Part shown: one piece after another, positions 1-8,988 of the stretch
Numbering within the stretch: the stretch's first letter is position 1
Layout of the letters: each line of letters begins with the position of its first letter
Assembly (NCBI RefSeq): GCF_007859295.1
Contig: NZ_VOHB01000002.1
Location: 372,001-436,000, forward strand
Length of the DNA: 64,000 nt
DNA from: Planococcus sp. CPCC 101016
Lineage (GTDB): Bacteria > Bacillota > Bacilli > Bacillales_A > Planococcaceae
Reading direction: 5' to 3'
Made by a program: the position numbers and the translations under genes
The notes under the pieces: generated by a model
Told to the model about the DNA's origin: nothing
Databases searched by the model: none
The model's input: only the letters and a program-made list of their open reading frames with translations

Positions 1-1
1 C

Positions 2-586
2 CACAATGATTTTGTTTTGATGGTACAGCGTGACGATAATTATTACTTGGAAGTTGGACAAGTATCTTATGCGGCTTTATTTTCAGCTCATTGGAATAAA
101 GGAATGAGTTTCAACGAAATCCATGCGCCGGTTCCGTTCGTCTCCCGAAAAGGAGACCAAATGGCCGAACGCATCCGCCAATTCCTGCACTCTATCGAAG
201 CTGGCGAACCGTGGACACGCATTAACTGGAACTTGATGGCCAATCGTTGGGATGTCAACTACGAAACGATGGATGTCTGGGAACCGGAGAGAAGTTTGAT
301 TACCGCTGAAAATGCCGGTGAACTTGTCCGCCTTCGTGTAGAAGAGCAGAAGTTTTACCGTATGCCAAGAAGCAATGCCATTTTATTTGTTTTGAATACA
401 CAATTTCTGCCGATGGAGGATTTGAAATTACGCCAGGAATGGTTTGATTTAACCTACAGCGTTTTGCAGGATATCCCGGAACCGATGGCAGAGTACAAAG
501 GGATTGCGCCTTATTTGCCGCAAACAGTTGAATATTTGCGAAGAGAAGATGAAAAAATAAAAGCAAGTAAAGAAAGTGAAGCGTAA
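2..586 (+). CDS. Heme-dependent oxidative N-demethylase, DUF3445 family (5' partial)
   Basis: The reading frame is open to the first base of the window, so the N-terminal part lies upstream; about 194 residues are visible and full-length family members are roughly 300. The text around RMPRSNAILFVLNT matches the conserved R-x-P-R-S-x-A-I-x-F signature of DUF3445 proteins, which are heme oxygenases removing methyl groups from secondary or tertiary amines as formaldehyde. It is followed after 13 bases by a DmmA-like gene and then a flavin/2Fe-2S reductase, the gene set of dimethylamine monooxygenase systems. The substrate cannot be read from the sequence; dimethylamine is only one possibility. 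Confidence 0.82.
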   Translation, partial: HNDFVLMVQRDDNYYLEVGQVSYAALFSAHWNKGMSFNEIHAPVPFVSRKGDQMAERIRQFLHSIEAGEPWTRINWNLMANRWDVNYETMDVWEPERSLITAENAGELVRLRVEEQKFYRMPRSNAILFVLNTQFLPMEDLKLRQEWFDLTYSVLQDIPEPMAEYKGIAPYLPQTVEYLRREDEKIKASKESEA

Positions 587-599
587 AGGAGAGGATTCT

Positions 600-1115
600 A
601 TGTACAGCCGTCCGGTATTATTCGATCAATCCCCTACATTAGCCGAAAATTTTTCCCTTCTGCAAGGGCGAACAAAGATTGCTGTATTGTTCGACGAAAC
701 TGGCAGAGAGCAGGCTGAAGGCATATTAGAGACAGCGAATACCATTCCGGCAGAGTCGCTGCTGGTTTCAGAGGACACTCCCGATCAGAAGGTCAGTGAA
801 TTTGTAGCTTCTCAAAAAATGGGTACTCAATTATGCATCGTCGCTCAATGGGATACGGCTTACCGTTTATTTTCGCTGACTGTTGAAGAAGGTGCATCAG
901 AAGAGGAAATTCAAACATTTATAATAGGCCAAAAAAAGCGGTTTGTTTATTGCATGAAATGCTTCAGTACTAATGAAATTGCAGGCGAAGCATCAGCGGT
1001 GCAATGCCAATGCAGTGCTCACTTGGAAGTAGGGCCATTCTTTTCGAAAGTAAGAAAAGGCTATATTGGCTATCCATTTATACCTGTCGAACAACGACAA
1101 ACAGTGGGGAGTTGA
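600..1115 (+). CDS. Dimethylamine monooxygenase subunit DmmA-like protein
   Basis: A 171-residue protein. I chose the ATG at 600 because AAAGGAGAGG lies just upstream; an in-frame GTG 24 bases earlier has no comparable site. Near the C-terminus four cysteines (C118-x2-C121 and C136-x-C138) form a rubredoxin/zinc-ribbon-like knuckle, as in DmmA-family proteins encoded beside DUF3445 oxygenases. It probably binds a metal and helps pass electrons between reductase and heme subunit. It sits between those two genes with only short spacers, so one operon is likely. The N-terminal half has no motif I can name. Confidence 0.75.
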   Translation: MYSRPVLFDQSPTLAENFSLLQGRTKIAVLFDETGREQAEGILETANTIPAESLLVSEDTPDQKVSEFVASQKMGTQLCIVAQWDTAYRLFSLTVEEGASEEEIQTFIIGQKKRFVYCMKCFSTNEIAGEASAVQCQCSAHLEVGPFFSKVRKGYIGYPFIPVEQRQTVGS

Positions 1116-1120
1116 GAAAG

Positions 1121-2086
1121 ATGAGAGTCGCAGGAAATATTCAAGTGGAAGTTGTTCAAATCATACAAGAAACAGAGTTCGTGAAACGATTCCGGTTCGC
1201 TCCTACTGATAATTTATTATTGCCGGCATTTGCGGGAGGAGCTCATATAAAAACATTTTTGCAAAAAGAAGAAGAAATTTTAGAGCGGGCTTATTCTCTT
1301 GTGAGTCCACCCCAAGAGCGGAATTTTTATGAAATAGCAATCAGGAAAGATGATTATTCAACGGGCGGATCTCTTTATTGGCATGAAGAAGTTGAAGTCG
1401 GTATGGTGCTTGAGATCAGCTTTCCGAGAAATCATTTTGCCTTAAGCTATCAAGCGAAGCATCATGTTTTTTATGCAGCAGGCATAGGGATTACTCCATT
1501 TTTAACAATGGCAAAAGATTTGGAGGAGTGGCAGACCTTTGAACTCCATTACACTGCACGCACTTCAGAACAATGTGCATTTTTCAAGGAGTTAAAAGAA
1601 ATTTATGGTGACCGCTGCCATTTTTATTTTTCCCGCAGCGATGAACCTCAAAAGATGTCGCCGACTTCCATGCTGAATCATCGCATCGGCACGCATGTCT
1701 ATTTCTGCGGTCCGGTAAATATGGTGAAAGAGTACCGGGATGCTGCCGCATCCTACGGATATCCGGCTAAAGCCATTCATTTCGAGCTATTTTCAAGTGC
1801 TCAGGACAACGGTCCAAAAAATGCGTTTATGGTCGAGCTGATCGACAGCGACAGAACTTTGCATGTGAGTGAAGATGAAACCTTGCTGGAAGCGTTGTTG
1901 AAAGCAGGGATTGAAGCGCCATACGCCTGTAAGATAGGCGGCTGCGGAAGTTGTGAGTTGGAAGTGGCAGAAGGTGAAGTTCTTCACAAGGATGTGTTCT
2001 TGACGGAAGAAGATCGAAAGAACCGAAACTCTATTTTGGCATGCTGTTCACGCGCCAAAAACGAAAAAATAGCGATTAAAATTTAA
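1121..2086 (+). CDS. PDR/VanB-family oxidoreductase (FMN, NAD(P)H, 2Fe-2S)
   Basis: Reductase of 321 residues and likely electron donor for the upstream N-demethylase. Domain order is a flavin-binding barrel with RAYSLVSPP, a nucleotide-binding domain with GIGITPF and FCGP, and a C-terminal plant-type 2Fe-2S ferredoxin with C270-x4-C275-x2-C278 and a final cysteine at 308 or 309. This is the phthalate dioxygenase reductase order, also used by DmmB-type reductases. The ATG at 1121 follows the previous stop by 5 bases; an in-frame start inside the previous gene is possible but would add a tail unlike the family. Function as partner of the DUF3445 protein is inferred from gene order. Confidence 0.85.
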   Translation: MRVAGNIQVEVVQIIQETEFVKRFRFAPTDNLLLPAFAGGAHIKTFLQKEEEILERAYSLVSPPQERNFYEIAIRKDDYSTGGSLYWHEEVEVGMVLEISFPRNHFALSYQAKHHVFYAAGIGITPFLTMAKDLEEWQTFELHYTARTSEQCAFFKELKEIYGDRCHFYFSRSDEPQKMSPTSMLNHRIGTHVYFCGPVNMVKEYRDAAASYGYPAKAIHFELFSSAQDNGPKNAFMVELIDSDRTLHVSEDETLLEALLKAGIEAPYACKIGGCGSCELEVAEGEVLHKDVFLTEEDRKNRNSILACCSRAKNEKIAIKI

Positions 2087-2107
2087 TCTTAAGAAGGAGG
2101 AAATGAT

Positions 2108-3598
2108 ATGACAGTATTAACAAGTGTATTGGAACTTAAAAATTACATTAATGGTGAATGGCAGTTAGCAGCATCAGGAGATACGTGCGTTGTCATCAAT
2201 CCTGCAAACCAGGAAGTGATTGCACATGCGCCGCGCTCGAGTAAGGAAGAAACAGAAGAGGCGATTCAGGCTGCGCGTGACTCATTTGAAAGTGGGATTT
2301 GGGCAGGCAAAACAACCCATGAGCGAGCGGCTGTCTTGAATGCGATTGCTGACAAAATTGATGAGCGTGCAGAAGAGTTAACGGTGTTGGAAACAATGGA
2401 TAACGGCAAACGCAAAGAAGAAGCCGGGTTTGATATCGCTGATGCAGCCACATGCTTCCGTTATTACGCGGGTATGATTATGCATCCTGAAGGGGAAACT
2501 TACCAAGTGCCTGATAATGTCCAGGCAATGGTGGTAAAAGAACCGGTAGGGGTGGCAGGCTTGATCGTTCCGTGGAACTTCCCTCTCCTAATGAGCGTTT
2601 GGAAAATTGCACCTGCACTGGCAGCCGGCAACTCCATTGTCTATAAACCGGCAGAAGTGACACCTGTCACAGCGATGAAACTGTTTGAAATTATGGAAGA
2701 AGTCGGAGTTCCTAAAGGTGTAGCGAATATGGTCTTGGGCCGCGGTTCAGTTATCGGCCAAACAATTGCAGAAAGCATGGATGTAGATGTTGTGTCTTTC
2801 ACTGGAAGCACAGAAGTAGGACGCGGAATTATGCGCGCTGCGGCTGGCAACTTGAAGAAAATTTCACTTGAACTGGGTGGGAAATCACCGAATATCGTTT
2901 TTGCGGATGCTGATTTTGAGACGGCGGTAGACTATGGATTATTCGGAATCTTCTTCGGTGCAGGCCAAGTATGTTCGTCAGGCAGCCGGATTTTAGTGGA
3001 AGAAAGCATTTATGATGAATACGTGAAGCGATATGTGGAACGTGCCAATAAAATCAAAGTTGGACCTGGCTTGGAAGAGGGCATTGATGTAGGGGCAATT
3101 GTTAGTGAAGCACAAATGAACAGTATTTTAAACTACATTGAAATCGGCAAAGAAGAAGGCGCGACATTAGCGGCTGGCGGTTATCGCTTAACTGAAAATG
3201 GCCTCGATAAAGGCTTTTTCATCAAGCCTACTGTTTTCACAGACGTTACCAATGACATGCGTATTGTCAGAGAAGAGATTTTCGGCCCGGTTGTCACCAT
3301 TCAGAAATTTAGTACGGAAGAAGAAGCAATCCGATTGGCGAATGACACAGACTACGGACTTGCAGGCGGTGTATTTTCCAATGACGGCGCAAAAGCCTTG
3401 CGGGTCATCAAGAAGATTCGAGCGGGTATAACGTGGATCAATGATTATCACCCAACCTACGTAGAAGCTCCATGGGGCGGATACAAACAAAGTGGAATTG
3501 GGAGAAGTTTAGGGAAGTATGGAATGGAAGATTTCCAAGAAACTAAGCAAATCAATACTAGACTGAATGTGGAGCCGGTTGGCTGGTTCCCAAGCTGA
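2108..3598 (+). CDS. Aldehyde dehydrogenase family protein
   Basis: NAD(P)-dependent aldehyde dehydrogenase of 496 residues, full length for the family. The Rossmann region has VPWNFPLLMSVWK, the general base is E255 in LELGGKSPN, the catalytic nucleophile is C289 in GAGQVCSSG, and the C-terminal EAPWGGYKQSGIGR segment is present. A strong AAGAAGGAGG site precedes the ATG. It is the last gene of the N-demethylation operon and could oxidise the released formaldehyde or an amino- or betaine-type aldehyde. Overall it looks closest to betaine/gamma-aminobutyraldehyde dehydrogenases, but specificity cannot be fixed by eye. Confidence 0.9.
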   Translation: MTVLTSVLELKNYINGEWQLAASGDTCVVINPANQEVIAHAPRSSKEETEEAIQAARDSFESGIWAGKTTHERAAVLNAIADKIDERAEELTVLETMDNGKRKEEAGFDIADAATCFRYYAGMIMHPEGETYQVPDNVQAMVVKEPVGVAGLIVPWNFPLLMSVWKIAPALAAGNSIVYKPAEVTPVTAMKLFEIMEEVGVPKGVANMVLGRGSVIGQTIAESMDVDVVSFTGSTEVGRGIMRAAAGNLKKISLELGGKSPNIVFADADFETAVDYGLFGIFFGAGQVCSSGSRILVEESIYDEYVKRYVERANKIKVGPGLEEGIDVGAIVSEAQMNSILNYIEIGKEEGATLAAGGYRLTENGLDKGFFIKPTVFTDVTNDMRIVREEIFGPVVTIQKFSTEEEAIRLANDTDYGLAGGVFSNDGAKALRVIKKIRAGITWINDYHPTYVEAPWGGYKQSGIGRSLGKYGMEDFQETKQINTRLNVEPVGWFPS

Positions 3599-3671
3599 AG
3601 AAAATTGACGTAATCGAGGTCGGAGATTCTGCCGGCATTTCAAAAGAATGTTGGGAAGAAACGATAAAAAA

Positions 3672-3700
3672 AGAACTGCTGAGAAAGCAGTTCTTTTTTT
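3672..3700 (+). terminator. Rho-independent terminator after the N-demethylase operon
   Basis: Perfect 9-bp stem AGAACTGCT / AGCAGTTCT with a GAGAA loop and a run of T. It ends the operon of the first four genes. In the 389-base gap 3599-3987 I see only this terminator and the promoter near 3926; the rest is AT-rich without recognisable signals. Confidence 0.85.
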
Positions 3701-3925
3701 ATCGAACTAGCATGAATCGAACTCTTTACTACAAAGAGTTGTATATGAAAAAATATGCATTTTAATACATATAGTAAGAAGAAAAAAGAATAGGGGATTA
3801 GGGAGCACCGTAAATATTTGATGGGATTACTGAGCAATAAATCTGTAATTCCAATATGTAATTTGATAAGACATATTAAAAATTCTATTAAATATAAAAA
3901 ATATCAAAAAACTTAATGCATCGTG

Positions 3926-3931
3926 TATAAT
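3926..3931 (+). promoter_or_regulatory. Possible -10 element for the small ORF and pucR
   Basis: A perfect TATAAT lies 57 bases before the small ORF at 3988. I do not see a good TTGACA at the proper distance, so the promoter may be weak or activator-dependent. Confidence 0.35.
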
Positions 3932-3987
3932 AAAAAGAATAATTAGATTATACAGATATATTAAATTGACTTTAAGGAGGAATAACA

Positions 3988-4167
3988 ATGAATAAAGATG
4001 AGAAATTGGAAGCATTTACGAAATTGCATGGACTAATTCTGTTTTACTCTGAATATAGAGATAGACCAGTGGAGAAAGATTATGATTTTTTCGGTGAAGT
4101 AAAAAATTGTTGTGAGATATTAGATTTAGATTATGAAGCAATAAAAAAAGAGTTTCAGTTAACCTGA
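3988..4167 (+). CDS. Small hypothetical protein (59 aa)
   Basis: A 59-residue frame starting with ATG 8 bases after a strong TTTAAGGAGGA ribosome binding site. The predicted product is highly charged and soluble, with no signal peptide or membrane segment and a CC pair near residue 42. I do not recognise the family. It lies 51 bases upstream of the PucR-type regulator in the same direction and may be cotranscribed with it. The strong ribosome binding site is the main reason to believe it is translated. It has the same AT-rich composition as the following cluster. Confidence 0.55.
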   Translation: MNKDEKLEAFTKLHGLILFYSEYRDRPVEKDYDFFGEVKNCCEILDLDYEAIKKEFQLT

Positions 4168-4218
4168 ATGGCCAGGTTGAGAAATTAGTAAATTCATTAA
4201 TAGTTAGGAAGATAACCA

Positions 4219-5817
4219 ATGGGTATTTCTTTAAGGAATGCGATGAAGTTAGGAAAGTTTCACGAATGTAAATTAGTGGCTGGGCAAGAAGGATTATCGC
4301 GAATAATTGAAAATGTGACAATTATGGAAGTGCCGGAAGTTGTTCAATGGTTAAATGGTAAAGAATTGATTTTAACTTCACTTTTTGCAATTAAAGATGA
4401 CGTTAATGCGCAAAATACTTTAGTACAAAATCTTCATAGTGCAGGAGCTACGGCCTTAGCTATAAAGCCATCCCAATTTATCGAAAAAATTCCAAAAGAA
4501 ATAATAGATAGTGGAAATAAGTTAGGGTTTCCCATCATAGAAATTCCTAATCACATAAAATACTTAGACATTCTTTCACCTGTTATGCATCATATATTTA
4601 ACGACAAAGTCGTTCTACAAGAAGATTTAGAGCAAGCCAACAAAATATTGCATGAAGTTTCAATAAATGCTCAAAGTATTCAGGAGTTCTTGAATAATGT
4701 AAGTTATCTAACGAAAAACACTATTACAATAGAAAGTGATGTTTCCTATGTCTCTGTACCACAATCTCCTCAAAAAATATCAGCTCTGACCAAAGAGCAA
4801 ATAAACGAACTTTCAATAATTGGACGGCCACTCCACTTAAAACGTAAATTTGGGGATAAGGTTCTTTCTACCATTGCGGCTCCCATTATGAATGATGGAG
4901 AGTATTTAGGAAATATAAGCTGTTGGGAAATCAACAATGATAATTTATCTATAGATTTAGCGATTTTAGAAAAAGCTTCTAGTTTGTTAGCGTTAGAGTT
5001 CTTAAAATTACAGGTGAAATATGAAGTTGAGCAGAGGTACAAAAGAGATTTTATTAGGGAATTATTGTTCAGTGAAAATATAAAGAAAAATAAAATTATT
5101 GAATGGGGAGATCAGTACCGCATTACGAGAGAAACAAAATATATTTGTTTATCTTTATACTTTTCAGGAAGCGACTCAACTGATGAAAAATTAATTCAAG
5201 CATTCGATTATAAGATAAATGCTGCTGTTCAAAAAATTCGTCCCTCGTCATTAATTGGTTATCTAAAAGGAAATGTCGTAATTATCTTTCCCGTTGAAGA
5301 AGGTGACACAAGAGAGGTTTACGAAGAGATTTATGCTGCTCTTTCTGAATATGCAAATCTTCCATCTCCTGTCTATCTTGGAATTGGGAGGGTTGGAAAA
5401 GGACCAGAAGGAATACAGGAGAGTTTTGTGCAAAGCGAAAAAGCTATAAATTTAAATCAGGCCTTGCGCAATGCCGAAGGTATTTTCCATTATGAAGATT
5501 TAGGCGCATACCGTTTGCTGGATCAATTGAGAGGCAGTAACGAATTAGAGAATTTTTATTCGGAAACGTTAGGAAAACTAATTGAACAAGACAATAAAAA
5601 CGAATTAATTAAAACGATAAAAACGTATTTTCACCACAATGAAGTTTTAAAAAGCACTGCTGAATCACTATTTATCCACATAAATACTTTAAAGTATCGT
5701 ATGAAAAAAATTGAAGATATAACAGGTTGTGATTTGAAAACTTCAGAAGGAAAGTTAAACTTTATTTTAGGATTAAAAATACATGAACTTCTTCATAAAG
5801 AAAAAAAACAAAGCTAG
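4219..5817 (+). CDS. PucR family transcriptional regulator
   Basis: A 532-residue regulator. The N-terminal about 125 residues (RIIENVTIMEVPEVVQWLNG, then ELILTS) form the PucR sensory domain; the middle part resembles a GGDEF-like CdaR region; the last about 60 residues hold the PucR-type helix-turn-helix (FHHNEVLKSTAESLFIHINT, then LKYRMKKIE). Members such as Bacillus subtilis PucR control purine or ureide catabolism genes. It lies directly upstream of the transporter and cyclic-ureide genes in the same orientation, so it is the obvious candidate regulator of that pathway, with the substrate or an intermediate as probable effector. AGGAAGA precedes the ATG. Confidence 0.88.
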   Translation: MGISLRNAMKLGKFHECKLVAGQEGLSRIIENVTIMEVPEVVQWLNGKELILTSLFAIKDDVNAQNTLVQNLHSAGATALAIKPSQFIEKIPKEIIDSGNKLGFPIIEIPNHIKYLDILSPVMHHIFNDKVVLQEDLEQANKILHEVSINAQSIQEFLNNVSYLTKNTITIESDVSYVSVPQSPQKISALTKEQINELSIIGRPLHLKRKFGDKVLSTIAAPIMNDGEYLGNISCWEINNDNLSIDLAILEKASSLLALEFLKLQVKYEVEQRYKRDFIRELLFSENIKKNKIIEWGDQYRITRETKYICLSLYFSGSDSTDEKLIQAFDYKINAAVQKIRPSSLIGYLKGNVVIIFPVEEGDTREVYEEIYAALSEYANLPSPVYLGIGRVGKGPEGIQESFVQSEKAINLNQALRNAEGIFHYEDLGAYRLLDQLRGSNELENFYSETLGKLIEQDNKNELIKTIKTYFHHNEVLKSTAESLFIHINTLKYRMKKIEDITGCDLKTSEGKLNFILGLKIHELLHKEKKQS

Positions 5818-5863
5818 TTGCTGCGATTATTGTTGTTTTAGACAATTATTCGGCAACTTTTTT
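5816..5863 (+). terminator. Terminator after pucR-type gene
   Basis: Outer stem AGTTGC / GCAACT closing an imperfect inner stem, followed by TTTTTT. It overlaps the stop codon and separates regulator transcription from the TRAP operon. Confidence 0.6.
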
Positions 5864-5998
5864 GTGTTCCATAACCATTTAAAAATTCAGAAAATAAAGT
5901 TAAAATGAGAAATAGAACACTTGTCAGAAAACCTTACATGTATATTAAGGTGTAATGAATAAGGGATAAAAGTTTTAAAAATAGAAGGGGGAACTTTT

Positions 5999-7057
5999 GT
6001 GGGGTTAAATAAACTTAGAACATTGGCTGTAGGAATAAGTCTCGGTGCGTTATTGTTATCAGGTTGTGGCAATTCAGAGGATACGGCAGGAAGTGGAAGT
6101 GATGGAGCCGCAGGGGAATTTCCGGAAATGACTATTACTTTTAGCCACAATCAACCATTAGAGAGTCCAGAGCACGTGGGTGCAGAAAAATTCAAAGAAA
6201 TCGTTGAAGGTGAATCTGATGGGAAAATAACAGTTGAAGTTTATCCAGCCTCACAACTCGGAAGTTTAAGAGAACAAGTTGAATCTACTCAAATCGGTGA
6301 AATCGATATAACTATGCAGCCTTCAGCTGTCGTGAGTCCGTTTGTAGATGATGTGAAATTAATTGATCTTCCTTATTTATGGCCAAAAGAAGCAGAAGAA
6401 AAATATAGAGTTCTCGATAGTGAAGTGGGTGATGAAGTTTTAAGCACACTTGAGTCGGGTGGTTTTGAAGGGCTGGGATTCTGGCCGGGAGGTTATAAGT
6501 TATTCACCACTCAAAATACGCCCATTAAGTCTCCAGAAGACTTGCAAGGTTTAACTATGCGTGTAATGGAGTCTCCGCTATTGATTGAACAATATAAAAC
6601 ATGGGGAGCAAATGCGATTCCAGTACCTTATGCAGAAGTATACAATTCATTGCAACAAGGAGTAGTGGACGGCCAAGAAAATCCTTTGCAAACTATTTTC
6701 TTAAACAATTACCATGAAGTACAGAATAATATAATCGAAGGTTACCATGGAACTATGACTTATCTTTTGATGGCAAATCAAGGATGGTTTGATGGTTTAT
6801 CGGATGAAGTCAAAGAATTAATCCTTCAAGCTGAAGAAGAAGGCAAACAAGCCGCCAGAACAGCACTTAGCGAAACAGAGGAAGATTACAGACAGCAAAT
6901 TATTGATTCGGGAGTTGAATATTACGAATTGACAGATGCTGAAATTGAAAAGTTCAGAGAAGTTTCTGAGCCCTTCCATGAAGAAGTCTATAATACTCCT
7001 GAACAATTGGAATTGTTGAAGAAAGTGAAAGAAGAAATAGAAAAAGGTGCAAATTAA
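5999..7057 (+). CDS. TRAP transporter substrate-binding lipoprotein, DctP family
   Basis: Extracytoplasmic receptor of 352 residues. The signal peptide ends with the lipobox LLSGC (C23), so the mature protein should be membrane-anchored. The family core is clear: FSHNQPLESPEHVGAEKF near the start, YPASQLGS, and LQGLTMRVMESP, where the arginine of MRV normally holds the substrate carboxylate. The start is GTG with AGAAGGGGG upstream. A carboxylated ligand is therefore expected. Orotate or another cyclic ureide acid would fit the enzymes downstream, but that is inference. Confidence 0.92.
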   Translation: MGLNKLRTLAVGISLGALLLSGCGNSEDTAGSGSDGAAGEFPEMTITFSHNQPLESPEHVGAEKFKEIVEGESDGKITVEVYPASQLGSLREQVESTQIGEIDITMQPSAVVSPFVDDVKLIDLPYLWPKEAEEKYRVLDSEVGDEVLSTLESGGFEGLGFWPGGYKLFTTQNTPIKSPEDLQGLTMRVMESPLLIEQYKTWGANAIPVPYAEVYNSLQQGVVDGQENPLQTIFLNNYHEVQNNIIEGYHGTMTYLLMANQGWFDGLSDEVKELILQAEEEGKQAARTALSETEEDYRQQIIDSGVEYYELTDAEIEKFREVSEPFHEEVYNTPEQLELLKKVKEEIEKGAN

Positions 7058-7073
7058 TTTAATTAAACAGTGA

Positions 7074-7122
7074 GCAAGAGATGAGAATACATAACTGCAT
7101 TCAATAATCTCTTGCTTTTTTT
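7074..7122 (+). terminator. Intra-operon terminator/attenuator between dctP and dctQ genes
   Basis: Perfect 9-bp arms GCAAGAGAT and ATCTCTTGC flank a 24-base loop and are followed by seven T. It probably reduces read-through so that receptor mRNA exceeds permease mRNA, a usual arrangement for binding-protein transporters. Confidence 0.75.
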
Positions 7123-7203
7123 GTTATTTACTTTCTACATAACCAGGAACTTGTCCTTTGTCCTACTGGTTTGAAGTATATTCGATTAAGAAAAGGTGAT
7201 GTT

Positions 7204-7677
7204 ATGAATATATTGAAGAAATGTGAAGATTTTTTCGTTGGATCGGCTATTTTAGCTGCAACAACAGTTCTATTCGTAAATATAATTTTACGTTATTTCT
7301 TTTCTGCAAATACCTCATGGGCTGAAGAATTTATTAGATATGCAATGATTTGGATTGCTTTCATCGGTTCAAGTATCTGCTTCCGGAGAGGGATTCATGT
7401 CGGTATCGATTTATTAATAAACTACTTTTCAAGCAAAGGAAGTTCTTTATTACAAATTTATATTAATCTAATTTCTCTTATTTTCATGTTCTTTCTTATA
7501 AAATACGGAATTGATTTAGTAATGTTTAGTATGAACTCAGGACAAATCACGCCCTCACTGGAAATTAAAACCTTTTGGATTTACTTGGCGATTCCGCTGG
7601 GAGCATTGTTATCTGTGATTCACATTTTACATCAAACATACCTGCTATTAAAAAATGGCAAATTGAGTGAGGAATAA
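7204..7677 (+). CDS. TRAP transporter small permease, DctQ family
   Basis: Integral membrane protein of 157 residues with four hydrophobic segments, the usual DctQ layout. The family signature NTSWAEEFIRYAMIWIAFIG follows the first helix. I use the ATG at 7204 because AAAAGGTGA precedes it; an in-frame start 33 bases earlier lacks a ribosome binding site. It forms the membrane complex with the large permease that begins 15 bases downstream. Confidence 0.9.
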   Translation: MNILKKCEDFFVGSAILAATTVLFVNIILRYFFSANTSWAEEFIRYAMIWIAFIGSSICFRRGIHVGIDLLINYFSSKGSSLLQIYINLISLIFMFFLIKYGIDLVMFSMNSGQITPSLEIKTFWIYLAIPLGALLSVIHILHQTYLLLKNGKLSEE

Positions 7678-7692
7678 AAAGGAGAAGTTCTT

Positions 7693-8967
7693 ATGCTTAT
7701 AACCTTGGGTGTTTTACTAATATTATTTTTATTCACCAGCGTACCTATTTTTATTTCATTAGGTATGGCTGCTTTTCTCTCAGTAATATTTCTCAGTACA
7801 ACTGAACCAATGGTGCTGATTCAGCGATTATTTGGAGGGATCGACCAATTTGCTCTTATGGCACTCCCCTTCTTTATCTTAGCCGCTAATATTATGGATG
7901 AAGGAGGATTATCGAATCGTATTCTAAAGTTTTCACGCGCTCTAGTCGGTCATTTGGCAGGTGGGATAGCCTTAACTACTCAAGTAGCGAGTATGTTCTT
8001 TGGAGCACTTTCTGGCTCAAGTCCTGCAACTGTAATCGCTATCGGCAAAATCATGTATCCAGACTTAATAAGAAATGGCTATAACAAGACCTTTTCAGCC
8101 GGTTTGCTAGCTTCAGCAGGATCAATTTCACTTATTATTCCACCAAGTATCACACTTATTATTTTTGGGTCAGTTACCGGCGTATCTGTTGGAAGTCTAT
8201 TTATCGCAGGAATTGGAGCAGGAATAGTGTTTGGCCTCTCATCGATTATTTATATCTATATTTACGCAAAACGTCACAACATACCTAAAGATAAAAAAGC
8301 TACAGGAAAAGAACTGCTCCGATCCTTTGGGAAAGCATGGTGGGCTTTATTAATTCCAGTAATTATTCTTGGCGGTATTTACTCAGGTATATTTTCTCCT
8401 ACCGAAGCAGCAGGAGTTTCAGCTGTTTATGCATTTGTTATTGGATTTTTCGTTTACCGAGAACTGACAGTAAAAAAGTTTTGGGTCATTTGTATAGAGT
8501 CCGCAATAACTTCTGCGCAAGTATTGGTTTTAGTCGCGGCAGCACAGGTGCTTGGCTGGGTGCTGACTAGAGAGAGATTGCCCCAAATGGTGGTAGAGCT
8601 AATAACAACAAATATTACCTCAGTAATTGTTTTCTTATTGTTGCTTAACGTAATCCTATTAATTATGGGAATGTTTATGGAAGGAGTAGCAGCGATTATT
8701 GTAACTGCACCATTAATTTATCCAGCTGCCATGGCTCTAGGTGTTGATCCCGTACATTTAGGTATCATTATGATAGCAAACTTAGCTATTGGTATGTATA
8801 CCCCACCTTTTGGAATAAATATATTTGTGGCACAGACTATAACAAAAATGAGTTTGAGTGAAATGATGCCCGGACTTATGAAATTTTTAGCCTTTAATCT
8901 AATAGGACTCATGGTGATTACTTACGTACCTGAAGTTTCTTTATTCTTGGTTAATTTATTAAATTAG
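7693..8967 (+). CDS. TRAP transporter large permease, DctM family
   Basis: A 424-residue polytopic protein with about 12 hydrophobic segments; it is the sodium-coupled transport subunit of the TRAP system. Typical DctM text includes FGGIDQFALMALPFFILAA, LSGSSPATVIAIG and GIYSGIFSPTEAAGVSAVYA. AAAAAGGAGAAG precedes the ATG. With the DctP and DctQ genes it gives a complete importer placed directly before the catabolic enzymes. Confidence 0.93.
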   Translation: MLITLGVLLILFLFTSVPIFISLGMAAFLSVIFLSTTEPMVLIQRLFGGIDQFALMALPFFILAANIMDEGGLSNRILKFSRALVGHLAGGIALTTQVASMFFGALSGSSPATVIAIGKIMYPDLIRNGYNKTFSAGLLASAGSISLIIPPSITLIIFGSVTGVSVGSLFIAGIGAGIVFGLSSIIYIYIYAKRHNIPKDKKATGKELLRSFGKAWWALLIPVIILGGIYSGIFSPTEAAGVSAVYAFVIGFFVYRELTVKKFWVICIESAITSAQVLVLVAAAQVLGWVLTRERLPQMVVELITTNITSVIVFLLLLNVILLIMGMFMEGVAAIIVTAPLIYPAAMALGVDPVHLGIIMIANLAIGMYTPPFGINIFVAQTITKMSLSEMMPGLMKFLAFNLIGLMVITYVPEVSLFLVNLLN

Positions 8968-8988
8968 TGATAAGGAGGCTATAAAAAT

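Noticed and set aside
3188-3490. Frames on both strands inside the aldehyde dehydrogenase gene
   Set aside because: Shadows of the strongly conserved coding frame; no start signals.
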